The notes: generated by a model not told the origin, from the letters alone. A DNA stretch of 64,000 nt from Cephalopachus bancanus (GCA_027257055.1 JAPVLO010000003.1:10171501-10235500), one strand, 5' to 3'. Positions 1 to 10,821 are shown, counted from the first letter of the stretch. Translations and numbers: made by a program.

Positions 1-479
1 TTCCCATATTCTTGCATGTTTTTTCTGATGTGATAAGAGTGACATATCTTCATGAACTCCTGGTTAATCTGAATGCTATTCCCCATCTCTGCAAAAGAAT
101 ATTCAACTTGATATTGGTTGGCGTTTTAAAGAAAGCATATAGACTATGCATCTTGTTTTAGGACACCAAGTTTTGGGGAAGTTTCTAATGTAACAATAAC
201 CAACCTAGACACTAGAATTCTCAGTTCTTCATTTATGTGCCGCTGTCTCATGCCAGCTGAACCATGTTCACTGATTAACCAGAGGCTTCTCTCCCTGCAC
301 CGGCTCATGGGGCACCACAGGACAAGGGTAGCCTGGTGAGTCAGGGCTCAGAACAAACAGAGGTATGTGGTTGGAAGATTTTTGCGTTCAGGAGCCTTAA
401 GTTCTGATACACTCATCTCTACAACAGGGATACTGAAAGTTCAGCTGTACACAACAACAGGATTCAAAGTCTGTTTTTT
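1..479. other. Unassigned non-coding DNA
   Basis: No recognisable repeat family, RNA gene or exon is visible. Short open frames here have no family resemblance and are judged to be chance. Confidence 0.5.
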
Positions 480-622
480 ATTTTATTTTAATCTTATTTT
501 TGTAGAGATGGCTCTTGCTATGTTACCCAGGCTGGTCTTGAACTCCTGGCCTCAAGCAAATCTCCTGCCTCAGCCTCCCAAAGTGCTTGGATTACAGGCA
601 TGAGCCACCACGTTTGGCCCAA
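480..622 (-). repeat. Alu left-arm fragment
   Basis: Read on the minus strand this is an Alu left monomer: the ggccaaacgtggtggctcat start, tgtaatcc, the cctcccaaagtgc block and the aactcctggcctcaagc segment are all present, ending in the A-rich linker (T-rich on the plus strand). The right monomer is absent, so it is either a free left Alu monomer or a truncated Alu. It lacks the lineage-specific cccgcgggttcga block of the younger Alus in this window, so it is probably older. Confidence 0.85.
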
Positions 623-1282
623 AGTTAGACCTTGTGAATTGTTTGTACTCTCAGTTAGAAAGAGAACGTTACATAAAGGTAGCCACCTAGTACGTGCCAG
701 ATCCAGGGTTAGGACTGGGATACTGGTCAGTGTTGGGCACATACTGGAGATGATGCTGTTTGTTTTTCTTTAACTTCTCTGCTGACCATATCAACTTCTG
801 ATTTTGGCTTCTTGCCTCAATAATACAATATTGCCAATAGAGTAAGGAAAACTCTTGCTCTCATCTAGAAGCCAGTCAACATGGCTAAGGTGCCTGGAAC
901 TACATGCTTATTTTATGTTTATTTTTTTAAATCATCATACTCTCCCAAACCTTCGTGATGCTGCCTGAGATGCTCTGGCCCAGCCTGCCTTCTAGAACCA
1001 TGCTACTCTCCTACACACTGCCGGGCTGCGAACTGTCAGTTATTGCTATGGGACAAAATAAGCACAAAAATGGAGAGTGAATGTTTAGAAAATGTATTAC
1101 AATTTGGCATTGCTGTAACATCCAAGTGCTTGATCAGTAGACTTGTCTTACTGGACAAGAAAGATATAGACAGTTCCAAAGATGTTGAATCTGTGTAGTG
1201 AGTCACAGGTGGTGCAAACTACATGCTAGTCAAGTTCAGGTGTAGTAGGACTACACACTGATCTGCAAAGGATTAGAATAAA

Positions 1283-1284
<2 letters not shown>

Positions 1285-1344
<60 letters not shown>

Positions 1345-1346
1345 AC
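1285..1346. repeat. (AC)n microsatellite
   Basis: Nearly pure AC dinucleotide tract of about 62 bases with one ACAT interruption near its 3' end. Confidence 0.98.
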
Positions 1347-1794
1347 GTTCCTATACATCACTAGACAAAACTGGAATTTTATTATAGAGAGTTTGAGAAA
1401 GCACTGTTTTGAAAAACTGCTCGACTTTCAAGTCTTACCTTCACTTTTTCCTTTGGTGAAGGCTTGAAAAATATTCCTTATCCTCTCTGCACTTTGTCCT
1501 TACCTTTACTGGTACAATTATTTTCTTGTATTATGGTTTCTAATCTACATGTTGACCTCTAGACTATGACGGTAGAAACAATGTTGAATTCTCATGGATG
1601 TGTGTGTGGGACATATTAAATTTTTCTGTAATAGACATTGAGGGACTAACTAAAGAAAGAAAGAAATGCCGTCTCCCCGTTCCTACCATCGAGGCTGCTT
1701 CTCATAGATATTTCTCTCATACTCTGAGTTCTGAGAGGTGGAGAGGTGTTGTCTTGGATTTGACTTGTCTCATATTTAGATGAATGGCTCCTGT

Positions 1795-2335
1795 ACTACT
1801 CAGCCTGGTTGAGCATGACAGAAACCAAGTAAACTGGCTTAGGCAGAAAGGAAATTTACTGGCTTTGATAACCAAAGTGTAGAATGGATGGGCAAGGCTA
1901 TAGATGGCCTCAAGGATATCTGGAACCAGGGACTTGATTTCAACCAGACCCCTTTTTCATGTGCTGCCTTTTGTTTCTGCTGCATCCTGCATATCAGTTT
2001 CTTTTGCTGAGATCTGTTTTCACCAAGTTTTGGGAATAGTCAGGTCCTAGGCCACATCCTCTTAGCTTTGACTCCAGGGTGGAAAGGCTCTTTTTTTTCA
2101 GTTCCAATTTACAAAGTCTTAGGGAAGAAATTATTTCCTTTGATTAGTCTGGCTGGATCTCATGATCTCTCCGTGGCCTGAGGGAGTATGGGGTATTATG
2201 TTTGGCCAATCCTACTAGAGGTGAATATATGGAGAAGGGGAGACACCATCCCCACTTAAAAGGGGAGTGCTATTCCCAGAAAGAGGGAGAAGTGCTAGGC
2301 AAACAGCTGCTGTTCCCAATAGCTGAGGAATGTTG
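1795..2335. repeat. Probable ancient interspersed repeat, family not named
   Basis: The segment runs from a cttaggcagaaaggaaatttactggc-like start, through a long internal part, to a block with gctattcccagaaagagggagaag and ggcaaacagctgctg. I recognise this order of motifs from a widespread old mammalian repeat but cannot name it with confidence. No coding potential is visible. Confidence 0.4.
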
Positions 2336-2479
2336 ATCAGCACTTATTCCTGTGTGGTGTGAAAGTCAAGTCCACTTTATTCACTTTGTCTTCATCCACA
2401 GTCAGTCCCTTCTGGGTTAGGACATCATACATGACCATCCTCATTATCTTCATTATACGTCTTTAGTGAGCATCTGCTA

Positions 2480-2665
2480 TATTTTAGTCATCAAGCCACA
2501 AATGCCATGTTATCTTATTTATTTCTACAACAATCCTAAAAGGCAGACATCATTTTTCTACTTTGTTCAGGTTCAGCTACATTAAGTGATTTACCCAAGG
2601 CCACATAGCTAGTAAGTAGGGGAGCTGGGATTTGAATTCTGGTTGCTCCTGACTTTCATGCCTGT
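2480..2665 (-). repeat. MIR SINE
   Basis: The minus strand carries the MIR core. On the plus strand it reads ccaaggccacatagctagtaagt followed by gagctgggatttgaattc, the reverse complement of the conserved tRNA-derived part and core. It is degraded, as expected for an element older than the primate radiation. Confidence 0.8.
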
Positions 2666-3424
2666 TTTATTTCTGCTACTCTGTTTCTGCTTGGGATTTG
2701 TGCAGCTCTAGGTTGAAAGAAACTCCCTAACGACGACATGTAACTGAACTCAAAGACTTTTTGTCCTCCAGCCACAGCCTCTAAAACCTCCACTGGAAAT
2801 TCTCTGTGATGATTTGTGATCATGTTTTATGACCGCTCTGGGCACAAGGAAGGGTGTTTGAAACAGGTTTGGAGGGAACAACCCTTCTAGTCCATCCACT
2901 GGTCTAAATCTATGGGTGGTCTTGGTTAGCCAGCTGACAAAACAGTGAGTGGACTGTGGACCATATTGATTATTGGTTTTTTGTGAAATCAGTTATGGTG
3001 TCTGTGATTATTACTATTTTTGAAGTGTTTGGAAAAAGAAACTGAAAGAATGCCATAAAAATGTGTTGTGTTCTGTGTTTAGCCTTGGACCACTGCAGAG
3101 TCTCCATTTTGGCTGACAATAACATAGTAAGAACAATAATGACAATAGTAAAGGTTCATTTTCTGCTACTGGCTCTCATTTTTTTCAAGTAGTGAAATGC
3201 ATGAAAATAAGGTAAATTTTAACCTTAATTTGAATAAAGTATCAAGATATCCTAAAACCTCTTAGCAAGGGGTATAAAGGTTATCTTAGCATTCTTGTTT
3301 CAGAATGAATGAAGTTGATCCCAGTTATAATATTGATAGTAAAGATGAGTGTATCATTCATCCTTCTATCTTTTTTCTGCCCCACGAGGAAAATATATGT
3401 CCCATTGTATGTGGGGAAAACCCA

Positions 3425-3512
3425 CATGAAAGATTATCTGGATTATTGTTTGTTAAGGGCTTAGAACAGAGCCTGGCACACAGTAAGAACTATGTAAGTG
3501 TTGGTTAAATTA
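3425..3512 (+). repeat. MIR 3' fragment
   Basis: The motif gggcttagaacagagcctggcacacagtaag is the MIR/L2-type 3' end in plus orientation; the 5' part is missing. Confidence 0.75.
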
Positions 3513-3554
3513 AACTACAACTACTTTGCAGTTTATAAGCCCTTTTATTTCTGC

Positions 3555-3722
3555 TGCTTCTTTTAACTCTTGCAACAACCCTGGAGCTTGGTAGGACAGT
3601 GATTATCATTCCCATTTTACAGATTAAGAAAATGTAGCACAGAGAAGTTAAAGGACTTGCCAAAGTTCACCCAGCTAGTAATTAGAAGGAATTCATTTAG
3701 AATTCAGGATTCTGTCTCCCTT
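3555..3722 (-). repeat. MIR SINE
   Basis: Contains cccattttacagattaagaaaatg, cacagagaagttaaaggacttgcc and cacccagctagtaattag, the reversed MIR core in order. It lies next to a plus-strand MIR fragment. Confidence 0.8.
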
Positions 3723-4639
3723 TTGGGTGCTCAGATCACTGCATCAGTGGTAGCCAAGATTTAGTTTTTATGAACCAGTTAAGAACTTGTGGGAGACTAT
3801 GCAGGTAATTCCTCACTCTCCTCTTCTCCTAATTCATTCTGGGCCCGTCCCTGAGCTGCTCTGTGACCAGGAGACTGACCCCCTGGGCCGTTCCAGTTCT
3901 TTGCTGGCTGGCTTACAGCTGGGCTTGGCCAATGGGAGCCCATGGCAGGAGACTGAGCGGTGACAGAAGAGAAACTTTGCTGTGGTGTAGCATGTCAAGA
4001 GTAGTGATGTCCCTCCAAAGCTATGGGTTCTGCTGGGTGGCCCCTTCTCCAGGGCTCTAGCACTTACCAGGCTGCGGTGACACTGTTTCCTTCTCTTGAC
4101 CCTTCTGGGCATCTCACTGTCCTTATTTATTCTCCCAACCCTCCCAGCTCTGTGAGTGGTTCTTTCATGAAAGTCTCTTTATTTGAACCATCTGGGTTGA
4201 GTTCTGTTTCCTGCTGAGACCCTGAATGTTATAAAGACCAATATTGACTTGCTTATTTTTAGATTGCCAAGTAAGAGCATAAACAAATAAGCAAAACCCA
4301 AACAAAACTGCTGTCTACTACTACTCCGTTTATCTTACTAAAGCAAAGATATCTTAGCACAAGAAAAAGAGGAGGAAGGGGATGATTAAAAAAAGGAGTA
4401 GAAAATCTCACTTTATTACTTTTTTCTTATTTTATTATGACAGTAAAAACTTTATTAGAAATTGAATGTGGTCAGCGGGCCAATGTTTGAGCTCACTTGT
4501 CTACTCCAGCAGTTTGTTCCCCTAAGATTTAGCATAGTTAAAAAGAGGTCCTCATACGTCCAATATATTTTACAAGGTACTTATGAAGTTCTGTAAATGC
4601 TCCATGGACTTTTTTCAACAAACCTGCATTGAACATCTA

Positions 4640-5300
4640 TTCTGTGCCCTCACCAAAACGGGGAATATATAGGTCACGACAATTCTTGCCATCACAGTCT
4701 AGTTAGGGTAAAAGACAAGAAAAGAAGCAGTTGTAACATATTGAGAATGCCAGGCAACAGGTCAGCACAGAACCATAGGAACACATCACAGAGACAGCAT
4801 CTAATTTTCTCGGGGATTGGGATGAGAGGTGACATCTAGAACAAGTGGCATTTGAGCTGAACCTCCGAAGCATTATAGGATTTTGCCTAATGGACAAGGG
4901 AAAGGGTATTTCCAGCAGATAGCCTGACTTGAATAAAGGCATGGGGACATGACAGAATATGGTACCTGTGGGAGTACATCCTGAAATTAACTTGGGGAGG
5001 CTGAATTGCAGGGTTGAGGGTGAGTCACAGAGTGGAGCCAAAGGATGAGGGAACTTTAGATTCAACGCGGAGGGATTTAGCCTTTGTCCTGCAGGCAGCT
5101 GTGATTTATTGGAAGGATTTTTAAAATTTTAGTTTTTATTTTTTATAAAGGGATGTGACACGGTCAAATGGTATTTTGCAAAGATCACTCTTGTTAAAAC
5201 TGAAGAGGTAGATTGAAGGAGACTGTGATTAGGGACTCAGATTCCAGTTAGGATGTTACTGTAATGGTTTAGAAAATTAAAAAAAAAAAGTGAGGTTCTT
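4640..5300 (+). repeat. Ancient dispersed repeat, unnamed
   Basis: A degraded copy of an element that recurs in this window: gacatttgagctgaacctc-like start, an aaggcatgggg segment, then ttggaaggattttt, gggatgtgacacggtcaaatgg, aagatcactctt and a final gttactgtaatgg block. Related blocks occur near 14.3, 22.6, 26.2 and 50.9 kb. The long open frame on the opposite strand is a chance reading of this repeat. I cannot name the family. Confidence 0.45.
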
Positions 5301-5579
5301 GATTAAAGTGAAAGAGCGGATTGATATTTTCAGTGTAAATCCCCTCAAATCCACCTGCTGATCTAGGGGGAGGTAAGGGAGAGGCTTCCTTTGAACTTTC
5401 CTTTTAGCGTCAGCCTTCAATCTGCCATCTAGTTACCCTAGACCCCGCCAGTCTGTGAAAGGCAGCAATTAAGAAGTTCTCACCCTCTCATGAGTTTTTA
5501 GACTTGCATGGAATTAGGAATCTCATGAATGCTATAATTTTACAAAGTGGTGCATTGGCGAAATAAAAGGAAGACTATA

Positions 5580-6124
5580 CAAGGGGTGACCCCAAAAACC
5601 TGGAATTTATTTATAAAAAATTGTGTGTTTATTCTTACATGTTTAAACTTCAGTTAACTTCAAAGTACCCTCCATTTGATGCAACACACCTATCGAGACA
5701 CTTTTCCCCTGCTGAAAACAGTTTTGAACTCGTCAGTTTTGATGACTTTTAGTGCTTCTTCTGTTTTTTGTTTCACCTCTTCCATATTGGCAAAATGTTT
5801 CTCTTCAAGGACTTTTTTAATCCAGGGAAACAAGCAAAAAAAAGTCGCTCAGAGCGAGGTAAATAGGGAGGGTGGGGCACAGGGGTCATGCCGTTTTGGG
5901 TCAAAATCTGCTGAACACTAAGTGCGGTGTGGCCTTGGTGGAAGAACCAGTCATCTGTTTGCCACAAAAAAAATTTACTGAAGCCTAAAACAGCCTGTCA
6001 CAGCAACACTAGGTGGTACACTGATGCCAATGGGTTCCTAGAACACACCTAGTGGGGGAACCCTGTGCTACATGGGACCTTCCCTTCAAAAGATAATTCT
6101 GCTTTTCTGGAGGGTCTCCCCCTA
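5580..6124 (-). mobile_element. Mariner-type DNA transposon, internally deleted copy
   Basis: The ends form imperfect terminal inverted repeats: aggggtgaccccaaaaacc at the left, and a right end whose reverse complement is similar (agggggagaccctccag). Both are next to TA, the mariner target. On the minus strand a decayed C-terminal transposase piece is readable, including HTALSVQQ and NGMT.VPHPPY, the segment just before the last catalytic Asp region of mariner transposases. At about 545 bp it is far shorter than an autonomous mariner (about 1.3 kb); the N-terminal helix-turn-helix region is missing. A second copy of the same family lies at 19599-20165. It cannot encode an active enzyme. Confidence 0.8.
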
Positions 6125-6902
6125 TAGATCCCAGGAACTTTCTCCAGGCAAGTGACACATCTTTGATTTGTGACTACTTTGCCTGTGTGTTTATACAGTG
6201 ACAGCCTGTGGTTTTGGGAGTTATCTGCTCTGTACATGTCCTATTCTTGTGCCCACTTCCCTGCCATCACCTTGGAAAACAAAACCTTATTTGCCATCTG
6301 CTGAGGAGCAAACCTCCCAGTTGCTAAGTTGAACTTGGTGAGTTTTCAGATACTGTTGTGTGGTCATGCCCACATTTCTCTGACTTTTTGGTCAGGTTTT
6401 TCATTCTAAAACAATGAAAATTTTATGCATATACACTGGTCATCATTGAACTCTGTAGCATGGAGAGTTTCAGTTTTATCACCTACATCACTTTGTCTAA
6501 GTATTTATATATGTGTTTTATGAATTTTCTTATTAGTTCCGTAGGATACTGGGAGACCTGGCTTACCTAACTCTAATCTGAGAATCCTTGTCTTATTGGG
6601 TTGTGAACCGTTATGCAGGTTACTTAATCTCTCTGAGACTATCATCATGGATAAAATGAAAATATCTTATAAACTCTGAAGTGTACCCTGTATACTATAT
6701 ACTATTGTTTTTGTTATTATTATTAAACACAATTTGGATATATGCAAAAGTCATTGTAACCTTTGTAAATCTTTCTGACTGTGGTTACAGTGAGTCTAGG
6801 TGATCCTTGTAGATATCAAATCTGATATTGTCTCTAGGGGACTGCATGAGAACCTGCTTTTAAACCGAGTAGGATAGATTATTTGTTAATGAATGTGTTT
6901 CA

Positions 6903-7153
6903 CAAAGATCCGAGTATCACATGTTCTCACTCATATAATGGACCTTGAACACCAATGTAATACTATAAGAAAATGACTGATGGTACTGGGAAACTATGGG
7001 GGCGAAGGGGGATGGGATTAACAGTAGCAAATATCTGTCTGGGGAAGGGGAAACACCTCTTATCAACAGGGTGCCTGAATGAAACGTAATTGTACACCTA
7101 ACCCTTAACTGTACCCCACAAAACCATAATAAAAAATATTGACTTAAAAAAAA
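6903..7153 (+). mobile_element. 5'-truncated L1 3' end
   Basis: An L1 3' tail: tcacatgttctcactcat, then taatactataagaaaatgac, an A-rich end and a poly(A). It is flanked by an 11-bp direct repeat aatgtgtttca at 6892-6902 and 7154-7164, showing insertion by target-primed reverse transcription. The tail closely resembles the 3' end of the long L1 at 34235-39720, including the taatactataagaaaa block, so both come from one L1 lineage. Confidence 0.9.
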
Positions 7154-7254
7154 AATGTGTTTCAGTTCTAGAGAAATTTCTACTGTAGTTCCTACCTGTA
7201 GCTGGCTACTATTATTAATAATCTATTATGAAAAAAATAAACTTTAAAAAGTAC

Positions 7255-7375
7255 TTGATAGCTAGTATTGCATTTTCACATGCCTCAGCTGAGATGATCC
7301 CCACAATCAACATGTTTATTAATTTAGAAGACCACTATTATCCCCATTTTACAGATGAAGACATTATCTTGAATT
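7255..7375 (-). repeat. MIR fragment
   Basis: Contains tatccccattttacagatgaagac preceded by an AT-rich segment typical of reversed MIR. Confidence 0.65.
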
Positions 7376-7534
7376 TCATCCATGATTGACTTTCATGTGA
7401 CTTCAAAATCCTTGCTGATATCTCTTCCCAGAGGCTAGTTTAATAGTTCCTCAGTCTCTGAAAATCTGTGACCTTCATCTATACTCCATACATCAAATCT
7501 TTTAAGTCAGAAAAAATAGAATTTTAGCCATTTA

Positions 7535-7725
7535 GAGCAGGAAATACCCTTATTGATCATTTAATTCAACCCTATCATTTTTCAGATGGGGTGACTGAAG
7601 AAGGGACTCAACCCAGTGAGTTATTAGCAGAGCAGAGAATAGAAGGCAAGTGTCTTTCTTCCCAGTCTGAGATTCTTTCAGCTGTGCCACTGTACCTTTA
7701 CAGACAGACTCCTTCACTCTTTTCT
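7535..7725 (-). repeat. MIR-like fragment
   Basis: Has tcagatggggtgactgaag, a gcagagcagagaatag segment and a ctttcagctgtgccac end, resembling a reversed, degraded MIR. Family assignment is moderate. Confidence 0.5.
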
Positions 7726-7984
7726 TACCACCAACATTAGTGTGTAACGACAGTGCATGTGACATACTTGGAAAAGTGACTACTGTGAACTTGAATCAAA
7801 ACATGTGAGGTTTAGTTTCAATGGGGAGAATATTTTCATGTTTCAATTTTCTCCTTATTTAATTGTTACAGAAAAAACAGAGACTTGATTCTAGTTTAAA
7901 TTAGTCTATAAGATTTTCTTAAGCAAATCAATAAATATTATTTCAACTTGTTTTTCAGTAACGAAAAACTAAAATGAATTTAGT

Positions 7985-8460
7985 TAAATTCAGAAACATT
8001 TATTGGCAGTCTACATGCCAGGTATAGAAACAAAATGCCTGTATTTTCAAGGAACTTACAGATCAGGAGAGGAGGAAGCGATGTGGAGTTGATGACTACA
8101 AGGTGAGAAGGTGTAGCAGATACACATCCAGTACTGCATGGATGCCAAGAGGGAGGAGTCATCCTTGCCCAGAGAAACCTGGGACCAAGTCACAGAGGAG
8201 GTGACTCAAATTGAATCTTTAGGGTAAATACATATGTCTTAGATAACTGGACTATGGCAGTGCTAGGAACAAGAGGTGAGGGGTCATGGAAATGAAGATA
8301 AAAAATGTCTATTGGCTTGTGCAATGTGGAGTTCACAGGTATTCTTGATGAGAGCATCTAGGATTGAATTGAGGAGTAAATAGTAGAAACTAAGAGGGAC
8401 GGTGAGGGGAGTAGCTACGAGATAGGAATATGGAGATGTGTGAGTGGGAGAGGACATTAA
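7985..8460 (+). repeat. Ancient dispersed repeat fragment, unnamed
   Basis: Contains catttattggcagtctacatgccagg, ttcaaggaacttacagatc and later gatgggag-rich segments; the overall order resembles the unnamed ancient repeat seen at 4.6-5.3 kb. Low confidence on the exact extent. Confidence 0.35.
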
Positions 8461-8462
8461 AG

Positions 8463-8472
8463 AAGGAGACAG
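8463..8472 (+). repeat. Target-site duplication, left copy (5S-Alu retroposon)
   Basis: The 10-mer aaggagacag here is repeated exactly at 8940-8949 after the poly(A). The pair brackets the 5S-like head and the Alu together, so they entered as a single insertion. Confidence 0.85.
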
Positions 8473-8478
8473 ATGGGG

Positions 8479-8611
8479 GCGCCACCAGCAGGACCCTTCT
8501 GGGAGCGCAGGCAAAGGATGTGCCTGGGATTCCAAGCTAAGCAGGGTCGCTGCGCTTTAACGCTTGGATGGGAGACCTTCCGCCAGGGGAGCGCCGCCCA
8601 CTCCAGGCTCT
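8479..8611 (+). ncRNA. 5S ribosomal RNA-derived segment (pseudogene-like)
   Basis: Contains two blocks that are unmistakably 5S rRNA: aagctaagcagggtcg at 8533-8548, matching the box A region, and cttggatgggagacc at 8563-8577, matching box C. These are the internal control elements bound by TFIIIA. The spacing between them is close to that in vertebrate 5S. The start (ggcgccacca) and end (gccagggg through aggctct) can also be aligned to the 5S ends, so the head seems full length though diverged, mostly in the 5' third. A functional ribosomal RNA is unlikely given this divergence; residual pol III promoter activity is possible. Confidence 0.8.
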
Positions 8612-8638
8612 CCCTTGCTTTAGCCGGGCTTGGTAGCT

Positions 8639-8732
8639 CAGCCTGCAATCCCAGCGCTTTTAAGCCCGCGGGTTCGAGACCCGCCCAGCCTGTAATCCCA
8701 GCGCTTTTAAGTCCGCGGGTTCGAGACCCGCC
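8639..8732 (+). repeat. 47-bp tandem duplication in the Alu left arm
   Basis: Two direct copies (8639-8685 and 8686-8732) each run from cagcctg(c/t)aatcccag through gggttcgagacccgcc, differing at only two bases. Each contains ggttcgagacc, a close match to the pol III B box (GGTTCGANTCC). The intervening part of a normal Alu left arm (gggaggctgaggtgagtggattgcctga) is shortened to tttaa in both copies. Confidence 0.9.
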
Positions 8733-8950
8733 CAGCCAACTTGGCGAGACCTCATCTTTACAGTAAATCAAAAATTAGCTGGGCGTGGTAGCCCATGCCT
8801 GTAGTTCCAGCTACTTGGAAAGCTGAGGCGGAAGGATCACCAGATCCCAGCAGGTCAAGGCTGCGGTGGCCAGGAGCGGCCACTGCACTCCAGTCTGGGT
8901 GACAGAGTGAGACTCCAACTCAAAAAAAAAAAAAAAAAAAAGGAGACAGG

Positions 8951-9262
8951 GTTAGATGCGGTGGCTCACGCCTGTAATCCTAGCACTTTAGGGGGCTGAG
9001 GAAGGAGGATTGACTGACCCCAGGAATTCGAGATCTGCTTGGGCAATATAGCAAGACCACGTCTCTACAAAAAATTAAAAAGACAAAAATTAGCTGGGTG
9101 TAGTGGTGCTCACCTGTAGTCCCAGCTACTTGGGAGCATGAGTTGGAAGGATCACCTAAGCCCAGGAGTCAAGTCTGTGGTGAGCCATGATCATGACACT
9201 GCGCTCCAGTCAGAGTGAGACTCTGACTCATAACTAACTAACTAACTAGCTAACTAAATAAA
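8951..9262 (+). mobile_element. Alu, older dimeric copy
   Basis: A dimeric Alu with ggtggctcacgcctgtaatcc at the start, the linker acaaaaaattaaaaagacaaaaattag and the right arm ending in gagtgagactctgactca, followed by an ACTA-rich tail (ctaactaactaactaactag). It lacks the cccgcggg left-arm feature, so it resembles older AluJ-like sequences. It directly abuts the 3' TSD of the 5S-Alu element. Confidence 0.9.
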
Positions 9263-9263
9263 A

Positions 9264-10820
9264 TGAGGAGTCACTTGCTCATGTGTCTTGGGAATAGGGG
9301 AAGGACCCATTAGCAAGGGAAGATTTAAACCATCAAAAGCTGAAGGACCATTGATGGGAAAGCATAAGACAAAGAACAATAAGAAACAATGTGTCTGGTA
9401 GAGGGAGGAGCATCTCTTTCTTGACTGTTGGAGGGAGATGGTCAGGAGAATGTGGGTATAGGATGATTGCTGGTGTAGGAGAAAGAAGATAAGGAAATCC
9501 AGGCTGGGTCACCTATTTTAATCTGTGGAATGTTTTCTGTGAGATCATATGAATGGAATACAGGAAAGACATAGGGGGGTTAAGGTGAGTAGAGAGGTTT
9601 GAAACCATCACTGAAAGTGACAAAGATGGAACTGGCCATAGACAAGTAAGAACAATGCCTATTAAGGCACGTTGAGGGCTCAGCTGATATTAAAGAGGTC
9701 AAACCTCTCCCAGCACGAATCCAAAGAGCCATGGCACCTTCCTGTACTCCACTGTGGATAGTGTCTAGGGTGAAATGGTTTTTTGTTCCGTTGAGGTCTC
9801 TATAAATTTGTGTATCTGGTTTAGGGTTTTGTTGATGTTATATTCTGAGTACTTTATTCTTTAGCTGTTGATTCATCTATTCCAGATGCTTTAATGATTC
9901 TATAAATCAAGATTGCCCAGGACAGGAATAACAGCAAAAAATATCCTGATTAGAAACCACAGGACCTGATTAGCACTTATATGGAAATGCCACATTCTCA
10001 ATAAAAATAAGACCCAGAAACCTTCAGGTTGGCATTGTAAGTAGAATTTTTTGAAAGGGAAGGGCAAATGAATCAAGAAATCTCAGGTTTTCTTTCCAAG
10101 ATTCACCTTCTTCCTGGTGCTTCTCATAGGCTACTGCTGCCGCCATGATGCTGTCCTCTAAAGAACACTTTCTGTCTTTAACATTTGTGGTAATTATATA
10201 GGCAAAAGACTCACCCACTTGTCCATCTGAGTTGTATAAGAAGACTTACTTGGAGATAGAAATGAGAAAATAAAGAGATTTGTGAATTTAGATTTCATTT
10301 AAGTTACGCATTTCTAGCTTGAGGTACCCACAGGGGTCCCTGCCTTCCACTCTGTCTTTCCCCCTTCATACAGGAGAACCCTTTTATCCACCTTTCAGGA
10401 GAACAACTGCAGACATCCCTACTTCTTGATGTTCAATCCAGAGAGAGAAGCGGGGCTCTGTCTCATATTTACCTAGAATTCATTCTCATGATTCTTGTTT
10501 TTTCCTTAGGAACTACTTTCTTCTACAGGTGGCTTCATCTTCAGAGATATCCCTATACTTAGCCACAGGTGAGCAGCCTTCAATCAGATAATGGTAACTA
10601 CCTACAGCACAGTGATCCCAATGATCAAAGAACAAGATTCACACATGAGGAAATTGTGTTCTTATAGCAAACATGCTAGAGATACAGTATCAGGACAGCA
10701 AGAACTACAAAATTATTTTTAGCTCTATTTATTAGGTACCTATTATATGTGATATGATTTATGTATATTACCTGTAATCATTATATAAATCTGTTAAAAA
10801 CATTAGCATATATATTAACA
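9264..10820. other. Unassigned non-coding DNA
   Basis: No clear family or gene visible apart from possible degraded ancient-repeat traces near 9280-9720 and a MIR trace at about 10720-10790. A 64-codon minus-strand frame at 10024-10218 has no recognisable family and no convincing splice context, so it is not called. Confidence 0.4.
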
Positions 10821-10821
10821 T

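Larger units (their letters stand above)
8473..8940 (+). mobile_element. Composite retroposon: 5S rRNA-like head fused to Alu
   Basis: One retroposed unit made of a 5S rRNA-like head (8479-8611), a short junction, and an Alu (from about 8623) that ends in a poly(A). The same 10-bp direct repeat lies immediately before and after the whole unit, which argues against an Alu landing beside an older 5S pseudogene. The Alu part has the lineage-specific linker and a duplicated left-arm block. It could be a one-off template-switch chimera made by L1 machinery, or a member of a 5S-headed SINE family; one copy cannot decide. Overlapping open frames here are chance. Confidence 0.8.

Noticed and set aside
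8660..8732. tRNA gene suggested by ggttcgagacc
   Set aside because: No A box at tRNA spacing and no cloverleaf arms; the B-box-like site is part of an Alu left arm.
8457..8771. Open frames of about 100 codons on both strands
   Set aside because: They fall in the 5S-Alu retroposon and come from its GC-rich RNA-derived sequence.
10024..10218. Possible small minus-strand exon (frame containing SIMAAAVAYEKHQEEGESWK)
   Set aside because: The peptide looks protein-like but matches no family I know, and there are no convincing splice sites around it.
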